Assembly (NCBI RefSeq): GCF_002252045.1
Contig: NZ_NEFF01000001.1
Location: forward strand, 1 to 64,000
Reading direction: 5' to 3'
Length of the DNA stretch: 64,000 nucleotides
Origin: Ignatzschineria sp. F8392
Lineage (GTDB): Bacteria; Pseudomonadota; Gammaproteobacteria; Cardiobacteriales; Wohlfahrtiimonadaceae
Shown: positions 18,428 to 27,694 of the stretch, piece after piece
Layout: each line of letters begins with the position of its first letter
Position numbering within the stretch: position 1 is the stretch's first letter
Notes under the pieces: model-generated
The model's input: the letters and a program-made list of their open reading frames with translations, nothing else
Databases searched by the model: none
Told to the model about the DNA's origin: nothing
Program-made: the position numbers and the translations under genes

Positions 18428-21184
18428 ATGTCAAAAACATTTTTAGTCGTTGATGGTTCTAACTTTCTTTTCCGTGCATTTCATGCGCTACCGCCCCTTA
18501 AAAGCCCAGATGGACGACCGACGGGAGCGATTCGTGGTGTCATTAGTATGTTTGAGAAGCTTGTACGCGAGTTTAAGCCAGACTATTTAGGCGTTATTTT
18601 TGATGCAAGTGGGAAGAGCTTTCGGAATGATCTTTTTGAAGATTATAAAGCACATCGACCACCAATGCCGGATGATCTGCGCGCGCAAATTGAGCCACTA
18701 TATGAAATTATCGATCTGATGGGCTTTCCACGGATCTCTATTCCTGGAATTGAGGCGGATGATGTAATCGCTACCTTAGCAGTTGAAGCGAAAGCGAAGG
18801 GCTTGCGCACGATTATCGCTTCAAGTGATAAAGATCTTGCACAATTGGTAGAAGATGATGTGATTACAATGTATGACGGCATGAAAAATGAGATGTTAGG
18901 CCGGTCTGAGATCTTTGAGAAGTATGGTGTCTATCCTGAACAGGTTCGTGATTACTTAGCTTTGATGGGAGATAGTGCCGATAATATCCCCGGCATTCAA
19001 GGGGTCGGTCCTAAAACTGCCGCAAAGTGGATTCATGAGTGGGGTGATTTAGATGCAATTGTAGAAAATGCTGAGAAGATTAAAGGAAAGGTGGGTGAAC
19101 GACTCAGAGATAGTTTAGAGATCTTAGCGCTTTCTAAAGAGTTGACGACACTGCTCCTCAATGCCCCGCTCCCGGTCAAAGTGGAAGATCTTACCCCTAA
19201 TCCTCCATTTATTGAGCGTTTACGAGAGGTCTATCAAGATTTTGGTTTCCGCCAATTACTCTTAGAACTTGATCAAGCTGGTGGTGGGGAGAGCTTTGTT
19301 CCTCCTGTTGCACAATCGGTTGCAAGTGATCAGCTAGAGCTGGCAGCGCATTGGATTAATCCTACATTGCCGGCAAAAAAATCTTATCGAACCATTTTAG
19401 ATTTAGCAGAGCTTGAACAGTATCTCTCCTTGATTCCTGAGACTGCGCTTTTAGCACTCGATACGGAGACTGATGGATTGGAGTTTATGCGCTCTCATCT
19501 TGTGGGGCTCTCTCTCTCAGTGGCACCAGGGGATGCGATCTATATTCCCTTTAAACAGGCAGGCCTTGAGAACCCATTGGCGATCGATGCTGTGATGGCG
19601 CGTTTAAAACCGATCTTAGAGGATGAGAAGACTCCTAAAGTTGGACAAAATATTAAGTTTGATTGGCATATCTTAAAGCGTCATGGTGTGGAGTTACGTG
19701 GAATTGTTGATGATACGATGTTAGCAAGTTATATCTATGATCCTACTGGGAACCGCCATAATATGGATGCATTAGCGGAACTCTATTTGGGCTTTAAGAC
19801 AACTCCTTTTGAAGAGATTGCCGGCAAAGGGCGTTCGCAGAAACGCTTTGATGAGATCGATATTGAGATCGCTAGCTTTTATGCTTGTGAAGATGCCGAT
19901 ATTACCTTGCAATTACAGCGAAGTATCTTACCGCGACTCCGCTCTGAGGTGACACAATATAAGGTCTATCAGGAGATAGAAGTTCCTTTAATCTCTGTTC
20001 TTGCAAAGATGGAACATGAAGGGATTTTAGTAGATGCTCAGCATTTAGAGAGTTTAAGTGCCGAGTTTGGAGAGAATTTAGCGGAGCTCGAGGCAAAAGC
20101 ATATGAGCTTGCCGGAGAAGAGTTTAATATGAGCTCATCGAAGCAGGTTGGAGAGATTCTCTTTGAAAAATTGGGGCTGCCGGTGATTAAGAAGACACCT
20201 AAAGGAGCACCTTCAACGGCAGAAGATGTTTTACAAAAATTAGCAGAGGATTATCCTTTACCGAAAATTATTATTGAGTATCGTGAGTTTTCTAAACTCC
20301 GCTCAACCTATACTGACTCTCTTGTCGCTGAGATCAATCCTGATACCGGGCGCGTTCACACCTCTTTTAACCAGGCTCAAACAAGTACAGGGCGTCTCTC
20401 ATCCTCAAATCCCAACTTGCAAAATATTCCGATTCGGACAAAGGAAGGGCGCCGTATTCGGGAAGCTTTTATTGCTAAAGAGGGCTCAACTCTATTAGCC
20501 GCGGACTATTCACAAATTGAGCTTCGTTTAATGGCGCACTTCTCTCAAGATGAGATGATGCTAAAAGCATTTAATGAGGGGAAAGATATTCATGCGGCAA
20601 CAGCTGCAGAGGTATTTGGTATTCCCTTAGAGAAGGTGACAGGGGCTGAGCGTAGAGCGGCAAAGGCAATTAACTTTGGCTTAATTTATGGTATGGGCGC
20701 TTTTGGTCTGGCTAAGCAGTTGGGGATCTCCCGTACCCAAGCGCAAGAGTATATTAGTCTCTATTTTAGTCGTTATACCGGCGTTTTAAATTATATGGAA
20801 GAGGCGAAAGAGAAGGCGAAAGAAAAAGGGTATGTAGAGACAGCTTTAGGGCGTCGACTCTATCTTCCTGGAATTCATAGTAGCAATGCGATTGCGCGAT
20901 CAGGAGCGGAACGTGTTGCCATTAATGCCCCCCTTCAAGGAACGGCCGCAGATATTATTAAGTTAGCGATGTTAAAGGTGGACCGATCTTTAGCGGAAAA
21001 TCCTCATCTTTCAGCAAAAATGTTACTTCAGGTGCATGATGAGCTGATTTTAGAAACGCCTATTGAGCAGATGGAAGAGGTCCGAGCATTATTAGTCGAT
21101 GCAATGACTGATGTCCTCAAGCTTGATGTTCCTTTGATTGTTGAGGTTGGAAGCGGTAAAAACTGGGATGAGACTGCAGGATAA
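18428..21184 (+). CDS. polA: DNA polymerase I
   Basis: Full-length 918-residue enzyme for Okazaki fragment processing and repair. The 5' nuclease domain is at the N terminus (VDGSNFLFRAFHAL, about 7-20, and GDSADNIPGIQGVGPKTA). The 3'-5' exonuclease domain keeps all catalytic motifs: LDTETDGL (Exo I), GQNIKFDWH (Exo II) and YACEDAD (Exo III). The polymerase domain has motif A DYSQIELRL, motif B RRAAKAINFGLIYG and motif C QVHDELI. Proofreading should therefore be active, unlike in Bacillus or Thermus Pol I. It is monocistronic, with terminators before and after. AAGG about 9 bp before the ATG serves as ribosome-binding site. Confidence 0.98.
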   Translation: MSKTFLVVDGSNFLFRAFHALPPLKSPDGRPTGAIRGVISMFEKLVREFKPDYLGVIFDASGKSFRNDLFEDYKAHRPPMPDDLRAQIEPLYEIIDLMGFPRISIPGIEADDVIATLAVEAKAKGLRTIIASSDKDLAQLVEDDVITMYDGMKNEMLGRSEIFEKYGVYPEQVRDYLALMGDSADNIPGIQGVGPKTAAKWIHEWGDLDAIVENAEKIKGKVGERLRDSLEILALSKELTTLLLNAPLPVKVEDLTPNPPFIERLREVYQDFGFRQLLLELDQAGGGESFVPPVAQSVASDQLELAAHWINPTLPAKKSYRTILDLAELEQYLSLIPETALLALDTETDGLEFMRSHLVGLSLSVAPGDAIYIPFKQAGLENPLAIDAVMARLKPILEDEKTPKVGQNIKFDWHILKRHGVELRGIVDDTMLASYIYDPTGNRHNMDALAELYLGFKTTPFEEIAGKGRSQKRFDEIDIEIASFYACEDADITLQLQRSILPRLRSEVTQYKVYQEIEVPLISVLAKMEHEGILVDAQHLESLSAEFGENLAELEAKAYELAGEEFNMSSSKQVGEILFEKLGLPVIKKTPKGAPSTAEDVLQKLAEDYPLPKIIIEYREFSKLRSTYTDSLVAEINPDTGRVHTSFNQAQTSTGRLSSSNPNLQNIPIRTKEGRRIREAFIAKEGSTLLAADYSQIELRLMAHFSQDEMMLKAFNEGKDIHAATAAEVFGIPLEKVTGAERRAAKAINFGLIYGMGAFGLAKQLGISRTQAQEYISLYFSRYTGVLNYMEEAKEKAKEKGYVETALGRRLYLPGIHSSNAIARSGAERVAINAPLQGTAADIIKLAMLKVDRSLAENPHLSAKMLLQVHDELILETPIEQMEEVRALLVDAMTDVLKLDVPLIVEVGSGKNWDETAG

Positions 21185-21288
21185 TTGCAAAACAGCCACC
21201 TCTTTTAAAACACGATAGCGCTTTTGTGGGTTATTGCTGAAAACAGTATGCAGTTATCGAGGTTGTTGCAAGAATTGTAGATAGAGAG

Positions 21289-21318
21289 AAGGGGAAAGAT
21301 TAGGCTTTCCCCTTTTTT
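21289..21318 (+). terminator. polA intrinsic terminator
   Basis: AAGGGGAAAG (21289-21298) pairs perfectly with CTTTCCCCTT (21305-21314) around a 6-nt loop, then T residues. The convergent amidase gene ends 35 bp further on. Confidence 0.9.
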
Positions 21319-21352
21319 AATGATTGTTTTAGCGATGCGCTTTTAGTGAGAA

Positions 21353-22234
21353 TTAAAAGAGATGGGGTAGTAATTTTTTAGGGATTACAAATCGCGCAGT
21401 TAATTGAGGATCAACTAATTGGCTGATTTCAGCATCACAAGCGATGCTGCCGAGCATCGTCGCCTCTTCTAGGGAGATTTTAAGTTTTTCCGCTAATTTC
21501 TGAACGCCGATATTAGTCGCTTCTGTAAGAGCATCATCAATTGTTTTACGTGAAACCAAAAAGGCAAAGCTCTCCTCATTTTCAACAACAGGATGAGTAA
21601 GCTTCTGCTCTTTGATAAGATCGATCGTGACAATAACCTCTCCGGCAACTTCAACGCCAGAGCCACCAATCTCCCCATCTCCCATTGCGGCATGCAGATC
21701 TCCCAAGGCAAAGAGCGCCCCTTCAACAAAGATTGGGAGATAGAGCGTCGCTCCCTCTTTAATCAGTTTGGTATCCATGTTACCACCATGTTCGGCAGGC
21801 GTGCCTGTGGAGATAGGCTCCTCTTTAGGAGCAACACCGATGACACCGATCATCGGATTGAGTGGAAGGATAATCTCATCACTAAAGTGAAGCTGTTGAT
21901 CTCGGATGGGAATAATTTTTTGGGTCATCTCCGGCAGTGGGATTAATCCAAATCCAGGACCAACGGCACAGACACCTTGATCTGCTACAGTAATTGAATC
22001 GATGCTCACTTTTAAAATATCGCCGGCTTCAGCTCCTTCAACAAAGATCGGTCCTGTGGCGGGATTGATTTGGTTCCAGTTAATATCGGCGAGGCGATGA
22101 TCATCATCCACCTGATTGCTAAAGCAATCTTTTGTGATGATTTTGATCTGTTCACCTGCTCTCACGCGTAATTTGGGGGAATTGTTTTTATCAAATGCAT
22201 AGATAGTGGCACTACTGCTACAAAGTTGTTTCAT
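21353..22234 (-). CDS. Acetamidase/formamidase family protein
   Basis: A 293-residue protein of the FmdA/AmdA fold, which hydrolyses short amides such as formamide or acetamide to the acid and ammonia. Family blocks visible are NPATGPIFVEGAEAGD (about 57-72), GVIGVAPKEE, TPAEHGGNMD (about 145-154) and LGDLHAAMGDGEIGGSGVE (about 176-194). These carry the metal-binding and catalytic acidic and histidine residues of the family. The length matches the short bacterial branch. The substrate cannot be inferred. Its promoter region coincides with the DnaA-box spacer upstream. No transporter or regulator accompanies it. Confidence 0.88.
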   Translation of the reverse strand: MKQLCSSSATIYAFDKNNSPKLRVRAGEQIKIITKDCFSNQVDDDHRLADINWNQINPATGPIFVEGAEAGDILKVSIDSITVADQGVCAVGPGFGLIPLPEMTQKIIPIRDQQLHFSDEIILPLNPMIGVIGVAPKEEPISTGTPAEHGGNMDTKLIKEGATLYLPIFVEGALFALGDLHAAMGDGEIGGSGVEVAGEVIVTIDLIKEQKLTHPVVENEESFAFLVSRKTIDDALTEATNIGVQKLAEKLKISLEEATMLGSIACDAEISQLVDPQLTARFVIPKKLLPHLF

Positions 22235-22394
22235 GATCTCTCCTCCTGAACCTTCCGATTAGTTTGATCTACTCGTTACGCAAATAATTAAGCAGCAATC
22301 ATTGATGGTTAGTGATTGCTGATTAGCTGTTGATGTTTAAGACTCTATCAATATAGCAAGATTTAATCGGTTGTGTAGAAGAAGGCCTCTCTAT

Positions 22395-22606
22395 TGTGGA
22401 TAACTTTGAGGATAACTCAGGGAGAAGCTGTGCAGAGTGGCACTGAAATTCTAAAAGGTGACCTGTGGATAACTCTGTGGAATCTGTGAGAACATTTGGG
22501 CGTTACTTTATAAATGCCTATTTTTACTGGCTTTATAAGATCTTTTATCACGCTATTGGTCATTGAGGTGTGGATAACTCTTGTGGATAAGCGTTCTTGA
22601 GGATAA
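22395..22606. other. DnaA-box cluster (candidate replication origin or DnaA-binding locus)
   Basis: TGTGGATAA, the complement of the high-affinity DnaA box TTATCCACA, occurs exactly at 22395-22403, 22464-22472, 22569-22577 and 22582-22590. One-mismatch copies TGAGGATAA lie at 22407-22415 and 22598-22606. All six have the same orientation. The stretch between the second and third perfect boxes (about 22500-22560) is AT-rich and could unwind. The cluster sits in a 647-bp spacer without genes (22235-22881). Typical origin neighbours such as dnaA, mnmG or rpmH are not adjacent, so a titration or reactivation site is as possible as oriC. Confidence 0.75.
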
Positions 22607-22790
22607 GAGTTGCTAGAGATTGCTTGAGATAGAAAAGCCCTTATATAGATATGGGTGTGGCATCTTTTTTAAGAAGCGGATAAAACTATAGAAGAGGGAG
22701 ATAGGAGGGGAGATAGAAGGGGACATGGTTGCATAGAGAAAGATCGATAGGAGTGAGGATATTAAGTGAGGGTATTAGACTAGAGATAAT

Positions 22791-22824
22791 AAAAAAGCAC
22801 TCTTCGATAAAATCGACGAGTGCT
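22791..22824 (-). terminator. pnt operon terminator
   Basis: On the minus strand AGCACTCGTCGAT (22824-22812) pairs with ATCGAAGAGTGCT (22808-22796) with one mismatch, followed by six T residues. It lies about 60 bp past pntB. Confidence 0.9.
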
Positions 22825-22881
22825 TCAAATCTCAAGGTTAAAGCTGAAACCTTATTTTAGATCATCTATTTTGGATCATAG

Positions 22882-24279
22882 TTAGAGTGATTTAAGTGTT
22901 GTAATCATCTCATTGACAACTTTCTGCGCATCACCATACACCATATCGGTATTATCGAGATAGAAGAGATGATTTTCAATTCCAGAGAAACCAGAGCCTT
23001 GTCCACGTTTAATAACAAATACTTGCTTTGCCTGATCTGCATTAAGAATAGGCATACCATAGATTGGGCTAGATTTATCGGTACGAGCGACAGGGTTCAC
23101 AACATCATTAGCACCAATCACAAGTACGACATCGGTATCTTTAAATTCATCATTGATCTCATCGAGGTCAAAGATGCTTTCATAGGGAATGCCAGATTCA
23201 GCTAATAGAACATTCATATGTCCCGGCATCCTTCCTGCAACAGGGTGGATCGCAAAACGGACATCAACATCGCGAGCTTCTAAGATCTTCACAAGCTCTG
23301 CGACTTTATGTTGCGCTTGTGCTGCCGCTAAACCATATCCTGGGACAATAATAACGCGATCAGCATATGCCATTGTCATAGCGGCATTTGCAGCATCACT
23401 CTCTGTCATTGAGCCTTCGATATCACTAGCCTCGCTTTGACTTTCACCAAAGTTAGAGAAGAGGACATTGCTTAAAGAGCGATTCATCGCCTTTGCCATT
23501 AGTAACGTTAAGAGGGTTCCTGCCGCTCCGACAACGGTTCCGGCAATGATCAATCCACCATTATCAAGCGCGATTCCTTCAAAAGCGACTGCAATACCCG
23601 TTAAGGCATTAAAGAGTGAGATGATGACCGGCATATCGGCTCCACCAATGGGAATCGCAATTAAGACCCCTAATGCTAAGGTAAATGCGAAGAAGAGGAA
23701 GAGCATAAAGTAGTGAGGCGCAGGCTCAGAGGCGAGAAGAATTGCCAATAGGAGCGCAAAGCCAAAGAGGAAGAGATTGACAATATTACGATTTTTGTAG
23801 CGAATCGTTGATGTCATACGACCATCAAGCTTTGCCCAAGCAACCACCGATCCGGTAAAAGAGACAGCCCCGATAAAGCCCCCTAATGCAGCAAGAAGGA
23901 GTGTTCTTGAGCTATCACTTGCATCGGGCATTCCGATCTGTAGAAGTGCAATTGCACCAATGATTGCGGCCGCTCCACCACCAACACCATTATAGATCGC
24001 GATCATTTGTGGCATATCTGTCATCTCAACTTTGAGTGCTGAGCGTTTCGCAATAATAAATCCAATTCCAATCGCAATAACAATTAAGAGCAGATTAGTG
24101 AGAAATGCATGATGTGTAATGGCGGGGTGAAAGATGGTAATAACAACGGCTAATACCATCGCTAATCCACCATAATGAATTCCTTTACGTGCGGTAGAGG
24201 GGTGGCTCATACTCTTGAGTGAGTAGATAAAGACAATGGCTGCAATAAAGTAGCCAATATTAACTAAGAGAGATCCCAT
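22882..24279 (-). CDS. pntB: NAD(P) transhydrogenase subunit beta
   Basis: The beta subunit contributes most membrane helices of the proton channel (about residues 1-260) and the NADP(H)-binding domain dIII at the C terminus (about 290-465). Visible there are the VPGYGLAAAQAQHKVAEL fingerprint, RMPGHMNVLLAE and DVVLVIGANDVVNP. The enzyme uses the proton gradient to reduce NADP+ with NADH. The 465 residues are full length. GAGGAG inside the end of pntAB precedes the ATG, 3 bp after the pntAB stop. It is the last gene of the operon. Confidence 0.97.
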   Translation of the reverse strand: MGSLLVNIGYFIAAIVFIYSLKSMSHPSTARKGIHYGGLAMVLAVVITIFHPAITHHAFLTNLLLIVIAIGIGFIIAKRSALKVEMTDMPQMIAIYNGVGGGAAAIIGAIALLQIGMPDASDSSRTLLLAALGGFIGAVSFTGSVVAWAKLDGRMTSTIRYKNRNIVNLFLFGFALLLAILLASEPAPHYFMLFLFFAFTLALGVLIAIPIGGADMPVIISLFNALTGIAVAFEGIALDNGGLIIAGTVVGAAGTLLTLLMAKAMNRSLSNVLFSNFGESQSEASDIEGSMTESDAANAAMTMAYADRVIIVPGYGLAAAQAQHKVAELVKILEARDVDVRFAIHPVAGRMPGHMNVLLAESGIPYESIFDLDEINDEFKDTDVVLVIGANDVVNPVARTDKSSPIYGMPILNADQAKQVFVIKRGQGSGFSGIENHLFYLDNTDMVYGDAQKVVNEMITTLKSL

Positions 24280-24282
24280 CTG

Positions 24283-24576
24283 TTATTTCTCCTCTTGTTT
24301 ATTAGATTTGAACATTTCCAACATCCGATCAGTCACATAGTAGCCACCGACTGCGTTGATCGCACCGAAAACAACGGCGATAAAGGCAAGTGATGTTTGG
24401 AAGAAGCCATCAGCATGTCCGAGCGCAATCATCGCCCCAACAAGAATAATTCCGTGAATAAAGTTAGAGCCAGACATCAATGGGGTATGTAAAATTGCAG
24501 GAACCCGAGAGATGACTTCAAATCCTAAAATAGCGGAAAGCACAACGATATAGAGCGCTGCAAATCCTGTTATCAT
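24283..24576 (-). CDS. pntAB: NAD(P) transhydrogenase subunit alpha part 2 (membrane domain)
   Basis: A 97-residue membrane protein with about three helices (about 2-20, 36-54, 57-78). It corresponds to the C-terminal membrane segment that is fused to PntA in E. coli. The ATG at 24576 has AAGGAG 5-6 bp upstream; a TTG six codons earlier in the same frame overlaps that site and is unlikely to be used. The separate alpha-2 gene is the arrangement known from Rhodospirillum and many other proteobacteria. It starts 18 bp after the pntAA stop. Confidence 0.93.
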   Translation of the reverse strand: MITGFAALYIVVLSAILGFEVISRVPAILHTPLMSGSNFIHGIILVGAMIALGHADGFFQTSLAFIAVVFGAINAVGGYYVTDRMLEMFKSNKQEEK

Positions 24577-24594
24577 AAAAATCTCCTTGAGCAA

Positions 24595-25716
24595 TTAAGC
24601 TGAAATAAGGGTGCTAATACGATCGGAGATAATCTTACCTTCGTAAGTGATAAGTGAATCTTTGATCACTTCATCTTCGAGATTGAGATTAAATCCATCT
24701 TCAGTAATAAAAGGGGTAATAAGATTGTAGATATTTTGTGAGAACATCTCTGATGCATGGATAGCAACAGCAGAAGGTAAGTTGCGTGGGCCTGTAATAG
24801 TGACTTCCCCAACTTTGATAGTATCTCCAACTTTTGTTAATTCACAGTTGCCCCCTGTCTCCGCTGCCATATCGACAATAACAGCGCCAGGAAGCATCGA
24901 TTCTACCATCTCTTTAGTCACAATAATGGGGGCTCTCTTTCCAGGGATAGCTGCTGTGGTTATAACCACATGCGCTTCTTTAACATGCTTTGCTAAAGCG
25001 GCAGCTTGTTGTGCGCGCTCCTCTTCCGTTAACTCACGGGCATAACCCCCTTCGCCGGCGGCATTGACACCGGTATCGACCAATTTTGCACCGAGAGATT
25101 CTACCTGCTCTTTAGCATCAGGACGAATATCATAAGCCTCTACTTGAGCACCTAATCGTCTTGCTGTTGCAATTGCTTGTAGACCGGCGACGCCTGCGCC
25201 AATTACCAAGACTTTAGCTGGGCGAATGGTGCCGGCAGCGGTGGTGAGCATAGGGAAGAATCGTGGTGAAAGATCTGCGCCGATGAGGACACTTTGATAC
25301 CCCGAGATCGTCGCTTGAGAGGAGAGTACATCCATACTTTGCGCACGAGTGATACGTGGGATAAATTCAAGTGCTAATGCATCGATTCCTTGTTTCGCAA
25401 AGAGCTCAACAAGTGAAAGATTGTGATAAGGATCAAGTAGCGAAATAGAGAGAGAGCCCGATTTAAACTTTTGGGTGATGGTTTTTGTGGGGGCATTGAT
25501 TGAGAGAATAATGGCTTTCTCATCAAAAGAGGGTTGCTCTACCATTGCACCGGCCGCTTCATATGCCTCATTACTAAAGTAGGCATTGATACCGGCATCA
25601 GGTGTAACAATCACCTTAAACCCAGCTTTTACAAGGCGTTCACAATTTTTAGGGTCGAGCGCTACACGCTTTTCTAGTGAGCCTGACTCTTTGAGGAGAA
25701 TGATGGTTTTAATCAT
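24595..25716 (-). CDS. pntAA: NAD(P) transhydrogenase subunit alpha part 1 (NAD-binding)
   Basis: A 373-residue soluble dI domain that binds NAD(H). It shares the alanine dehydrogenase fold: ESGSLEKRVALDPKN at the N terminus, the nucleotide-binding fingerprint VIGAGVAGLQAIATARRLGA (about 171-190) followed by YDIRP, and IVDMAAETGGNCELT near 280. Together with pntAB and pntB it forms the membrane transhydrogenase that supplies NADPH. GGGAG precedes its ATG. It is the promoter-proximal gene, with a 339-bp divergent spacer to ccmC. The split from the membrane part is clear because it ends before any helix. Confidence 0.97.
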   Translation of the reverse strand: MIKTIILLKESGSLEKRVALDPKNCERLVKAGFKVIVTPDAGINAYFSNEAYEAAGAMVEQPSFDEKAIILSINAPTKTITQKFKSGSLSISLLDPYHNLSLVELFAKQGIDALALEFIPRITRAQSMDVLSSQATISGYQSVLIGADLSPRFFPMLTTAAGTIRPAKVLVIGAGVAGLQAIATARRLGAQVEAYDIRPDAKEQVESLGAKLVDTGVNAAGEGGYARELTEEERAQQAAALAKHVKEAHVVITTAAIPGKRAPIIVTKEMVESMLPGAVIVDMAAETGGNCELTKVGDTIKVGEVTITGPRNLPSAVAIHASEMFSQNIYNLITPFITEDGFNLNLEDEVIKDSLITYEGKIISDRISTLISA

Positions 25717-26055
25717 TTTTTAACTGCTCCCTTTATTAATAGAATAGTGATGTCTAAAAGAACATGTCATTTTTTTATAGTAACATGAGTTTAGGGAAAG
25801 ATCATTGTCTAGGCGGAGGGAAGAAGAGGTGAATATCTTCTACATCATCTCCAAATTTACTCTAAATTTTCCCTAAGTTCTTTCTAAGTACCCTCTAAGT
25901 ACTTTCTATCTAACTGAGATACTCGCTATCTCTTGTCATAGATACATCTTTTGATTATTTTTCAATTTCTTTTGATGCTGATAATTTAGTATTTGCTATA
26001 CTGTTTCCCTTAAAATGAGAGATCTTAGAATAAATTCTTGGATAAAGGGTTACCT
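25717..26055. other. Divergent pntAA-ccmC control region
   Basis: A 339-bp spacer without genes. It contains degenerate CTAAGTACTTT-type repeats at about 25870-25912 and the putative ccm promoter listed separately. Confidence 0.5.
25994..26002 (+). promoter_or_regulatory. Extended -10 promoter element for the ccm operon
   Basis: TGCTATACT is a good extended -10 match. A weak TTGATG at 25972-25977 could serve as -35 at a long spacing. It lies about 55 bp upstream of the chosen ccmC start. Confidence 0.5.
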
Positions 26056-26832
26056 GTGACCAATATTGATCAATTGAAAAAACCTTCTCCGAAAGAGAGT
26101 AAGAAGCCACGGTTTATCTTCTTTAAACGACTCATCAGTTATAAATACTTTACTCGCTTAGCGAAGAGAATTATCCCTTGGGCCTTTCTCTTAAGTGCGA
26201 TATTTGCTGTTGTTGGACTCTATTACGGGCTATTTGATTCTCCTGTCGATTATCAGCAGGGAGATACCGTTCGGATTATGTATATCCATGTGCCGGCGGC
26301 GATCCTCTCATCGGGACTCTATATGTTTATCGCCTTTATGAGTGTGATGTATCTGATATTCCGTATCAAACTCTTTCCTGTGATTGCAAGAGCGACGGCC
26401 GTTTTAGGTGCTGTTTATACACTCATTACATTAGTCACCGGTGCGATTTGGGGCGCCCCAACATGGGGAACCTGGTGGGTTTGGGATGTTCGACTTACCT
26501 CCGTTTTGATCCTTTTCTTTCTCTATCTTGGCTATATTGGGCTCGATAGCGCATTTGAGGATCGGGAAAAGGCTAATATGGGGATCTCTATTTTAGCCAT
26601 TATTGGTGTTGTGATTGTGCCGATTATTAAGGCTTCGGTCTATCTATTTGCAACACTTCATCAGAAAAGTACACTCTTTGCATCGGGCGGACCGAGCTTA
26701 GATCCTGCAATGTTGAAACCTTTAATGTTGATGTTGATCGCTTATCTTCTCTTTACCGTTGGTTATATTCTATTAAAGAGTACACATCTTATCTATAAGG
26801 AGCAGTTATTGCAGGCTTATACCCGGCAGTGA
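26056..26832 (+). CDS. ccmC: Heme exporter protein CcmC
   Basis: CcmC presents heme to CcmE at the periplasmic face of the inner membrane. Six membrane helices are evident, and the tryptophan-rich heme-handling motif WGAPTWGTWWVWDVRLTS is present. GTG at 26056 is preferred as start because AAAGGG lies 6 bp upstream, giving 258 residues. A TTG six codons earlier (26038) is the alternative. Compared with E. coli CcmC (about 245 aa) the N terminus has a polar extension. It opens the operon, which is unusual since ccmA and ccmB usually come first. Confidence 0.95.
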   Translation: MTNIDQLKKPSPKESKKPRFIFFKRLISYKYFTRLAKRIIPWAFLLSAIFAVVGLYYGLFDSPVDYQQGDTVRIMYIHVPAAILSSGLYMFIAFMSVMYLIFRIKLFPVIARATAVLGAVYTLITLVTGAIWGAPTWGTWWVWDVRLTSVLILFFLYLGYIGLDSAFEDREKANMGISILAIIGVVIVPIIKASVYLFATLHQKSTLFASGGPSLDPAMLKPLMLMLIAYLLFTVGYILLKSTHLIYKEQLLQAYTRQ

Positions 26833-26928
26833 TGATACATTGTAGGGTAGGGATGTCGATCTTTAGGGGATGATCGCTACAACTTAAAAATGAAGTAGAA
26901 TTAAATTAAAAGTTGGGGTTATAAATAA

Positions 26929-27087
26929 ATGGCTGAGTTTTTAAGTCTATTTGATATGGGCAAACATACAGTATATGTATGGAGTTGCTACGCTTTTGTC
27001 ACGATCTGTCTATTCGGGCTGATCATCTCATTGATGGCAGAAGGACGAAATTTAAAACGAGCAATGAAAGCGGAGGGATTAGAGTAA
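26929..27087 (+). CDS. ccmD: Heme exporter protein CcmD
   Basis: A 52-residue protein with one membrane helix (about 15-37) and a basic tail (GRNLKRAMKAEGLE). It lies between ccmC and ccmE, exactly where CcmD belongs. CcmD helps release holo-CcmE from the CcmABC complex. The motif MGKHTVYVW before the helix matches the family pattern in which a short run with a conserved Tyr precedes the membrane. Its TAA overlaps the ccmE ATG by one base. It is only 52 codons long, and size, position and helix support the call. Confidence 0.9.
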   Translation: MAEFLSLFDMGKHTVYVWSCYAFVTICLFGLIISLMAEGRNLKRAMKAEGLE

Positions 27088-27578
27088 TGAGTCAAAAGCT
27101 TAATAGTAGGAAGCAGGGGAGCATTATGTCCCCAAGACAGAAGCAACGTCTCTATGTGGTGATTGCAGTGATTATCGCTGCTTTTTTAATTATCGGTTTT
27201 GCGATGTTTGCATCACGAGATAATCTCAATCTCTACTACTCTCCTGAACAGGTTCATAACGGCGAAGCGCCTTTAGAGAAGACGATTCGTGTCGGGGGGC
27301 TTGTTGTACCTGGGTCTCTTCATAAAGGCGCTGAAACATTAGCGGTTGAGTTCGCGCTTGTTGATGGCTCTTCAGAGCAGATCATTGTCGCTTATGATGG
27401 AATTTTGCCTGACCTGTTCCGTGAAGGGCAGGGGATCATTGCAAAGGGGATGCTCGTTGAAGGTAATCAGTTTGTGGCAGATGAGATTCTTGCAAAACAT
27501 GATGAAGAGTATATGCCGCCTGAAGTCGCTGCAACTTTAGAATCACAAGGTCATCCATTTAAAGAGAAAGATATCTAA
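27087..27578 (+). CDS. ccmE: Cytochrome c maturation heme chaperone CcmE
   Basis: CcmE binds heme covalently in the periplasm and hands it to CcmF/H. The 163-residue protein has a membrane anchor (about 22-41) and the OB-fold heme-binding domain. The covalent heme ligand H138 lies in LAKHDEEYMPPEV, with Y142 completing the HxxxY motif. The ATG overlapping the ccmD stop fits the E. coli length (159 aa). An upstream extension of the frame overlaps ccmD and is rejected. About 116 bp without a convincing gene separate it from ccmF. Confidence 0.95.
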   Translation: MSQKLNSRKQGSIMSPRQKQRLYVVIAVIIAAFLIIGFAMFASRDNLNLYYSPEQVHNGEAPLEKTIRVGGLVVPGSLHKGAETLAVEFALVDGSSEQIIVAYDGILPDLFREGQGIIAKGMLVEGNQFVADEILAKHDEEYMPPEVAATLESQGHPFKEKDI

Positions 27579-27694
27579 ATGTATCTATGGCGTTTTATCA
27601 ATGTTGATCGATTTGTCATTGATAAAGCGCCTGACTCTTTTAGAATCAAAAGCTCTATAGAATTAGAATTAATATGTAAGGATTAATAATAACT

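Noticed and set aside
22235-22881. Missed small gene in the DnaA-box spacer
   Set aside because: No frame with a start site and coding composition was found; the regular feature is the box cluster.
27579-27686. Possible 35-codon gene between ccmE and ccmF
   Set aside because: It is open and starts with ATG right after ccmE, but it has no helix, no family resemblance and no ribosome-binding site of its own; no such ccm gene is known.
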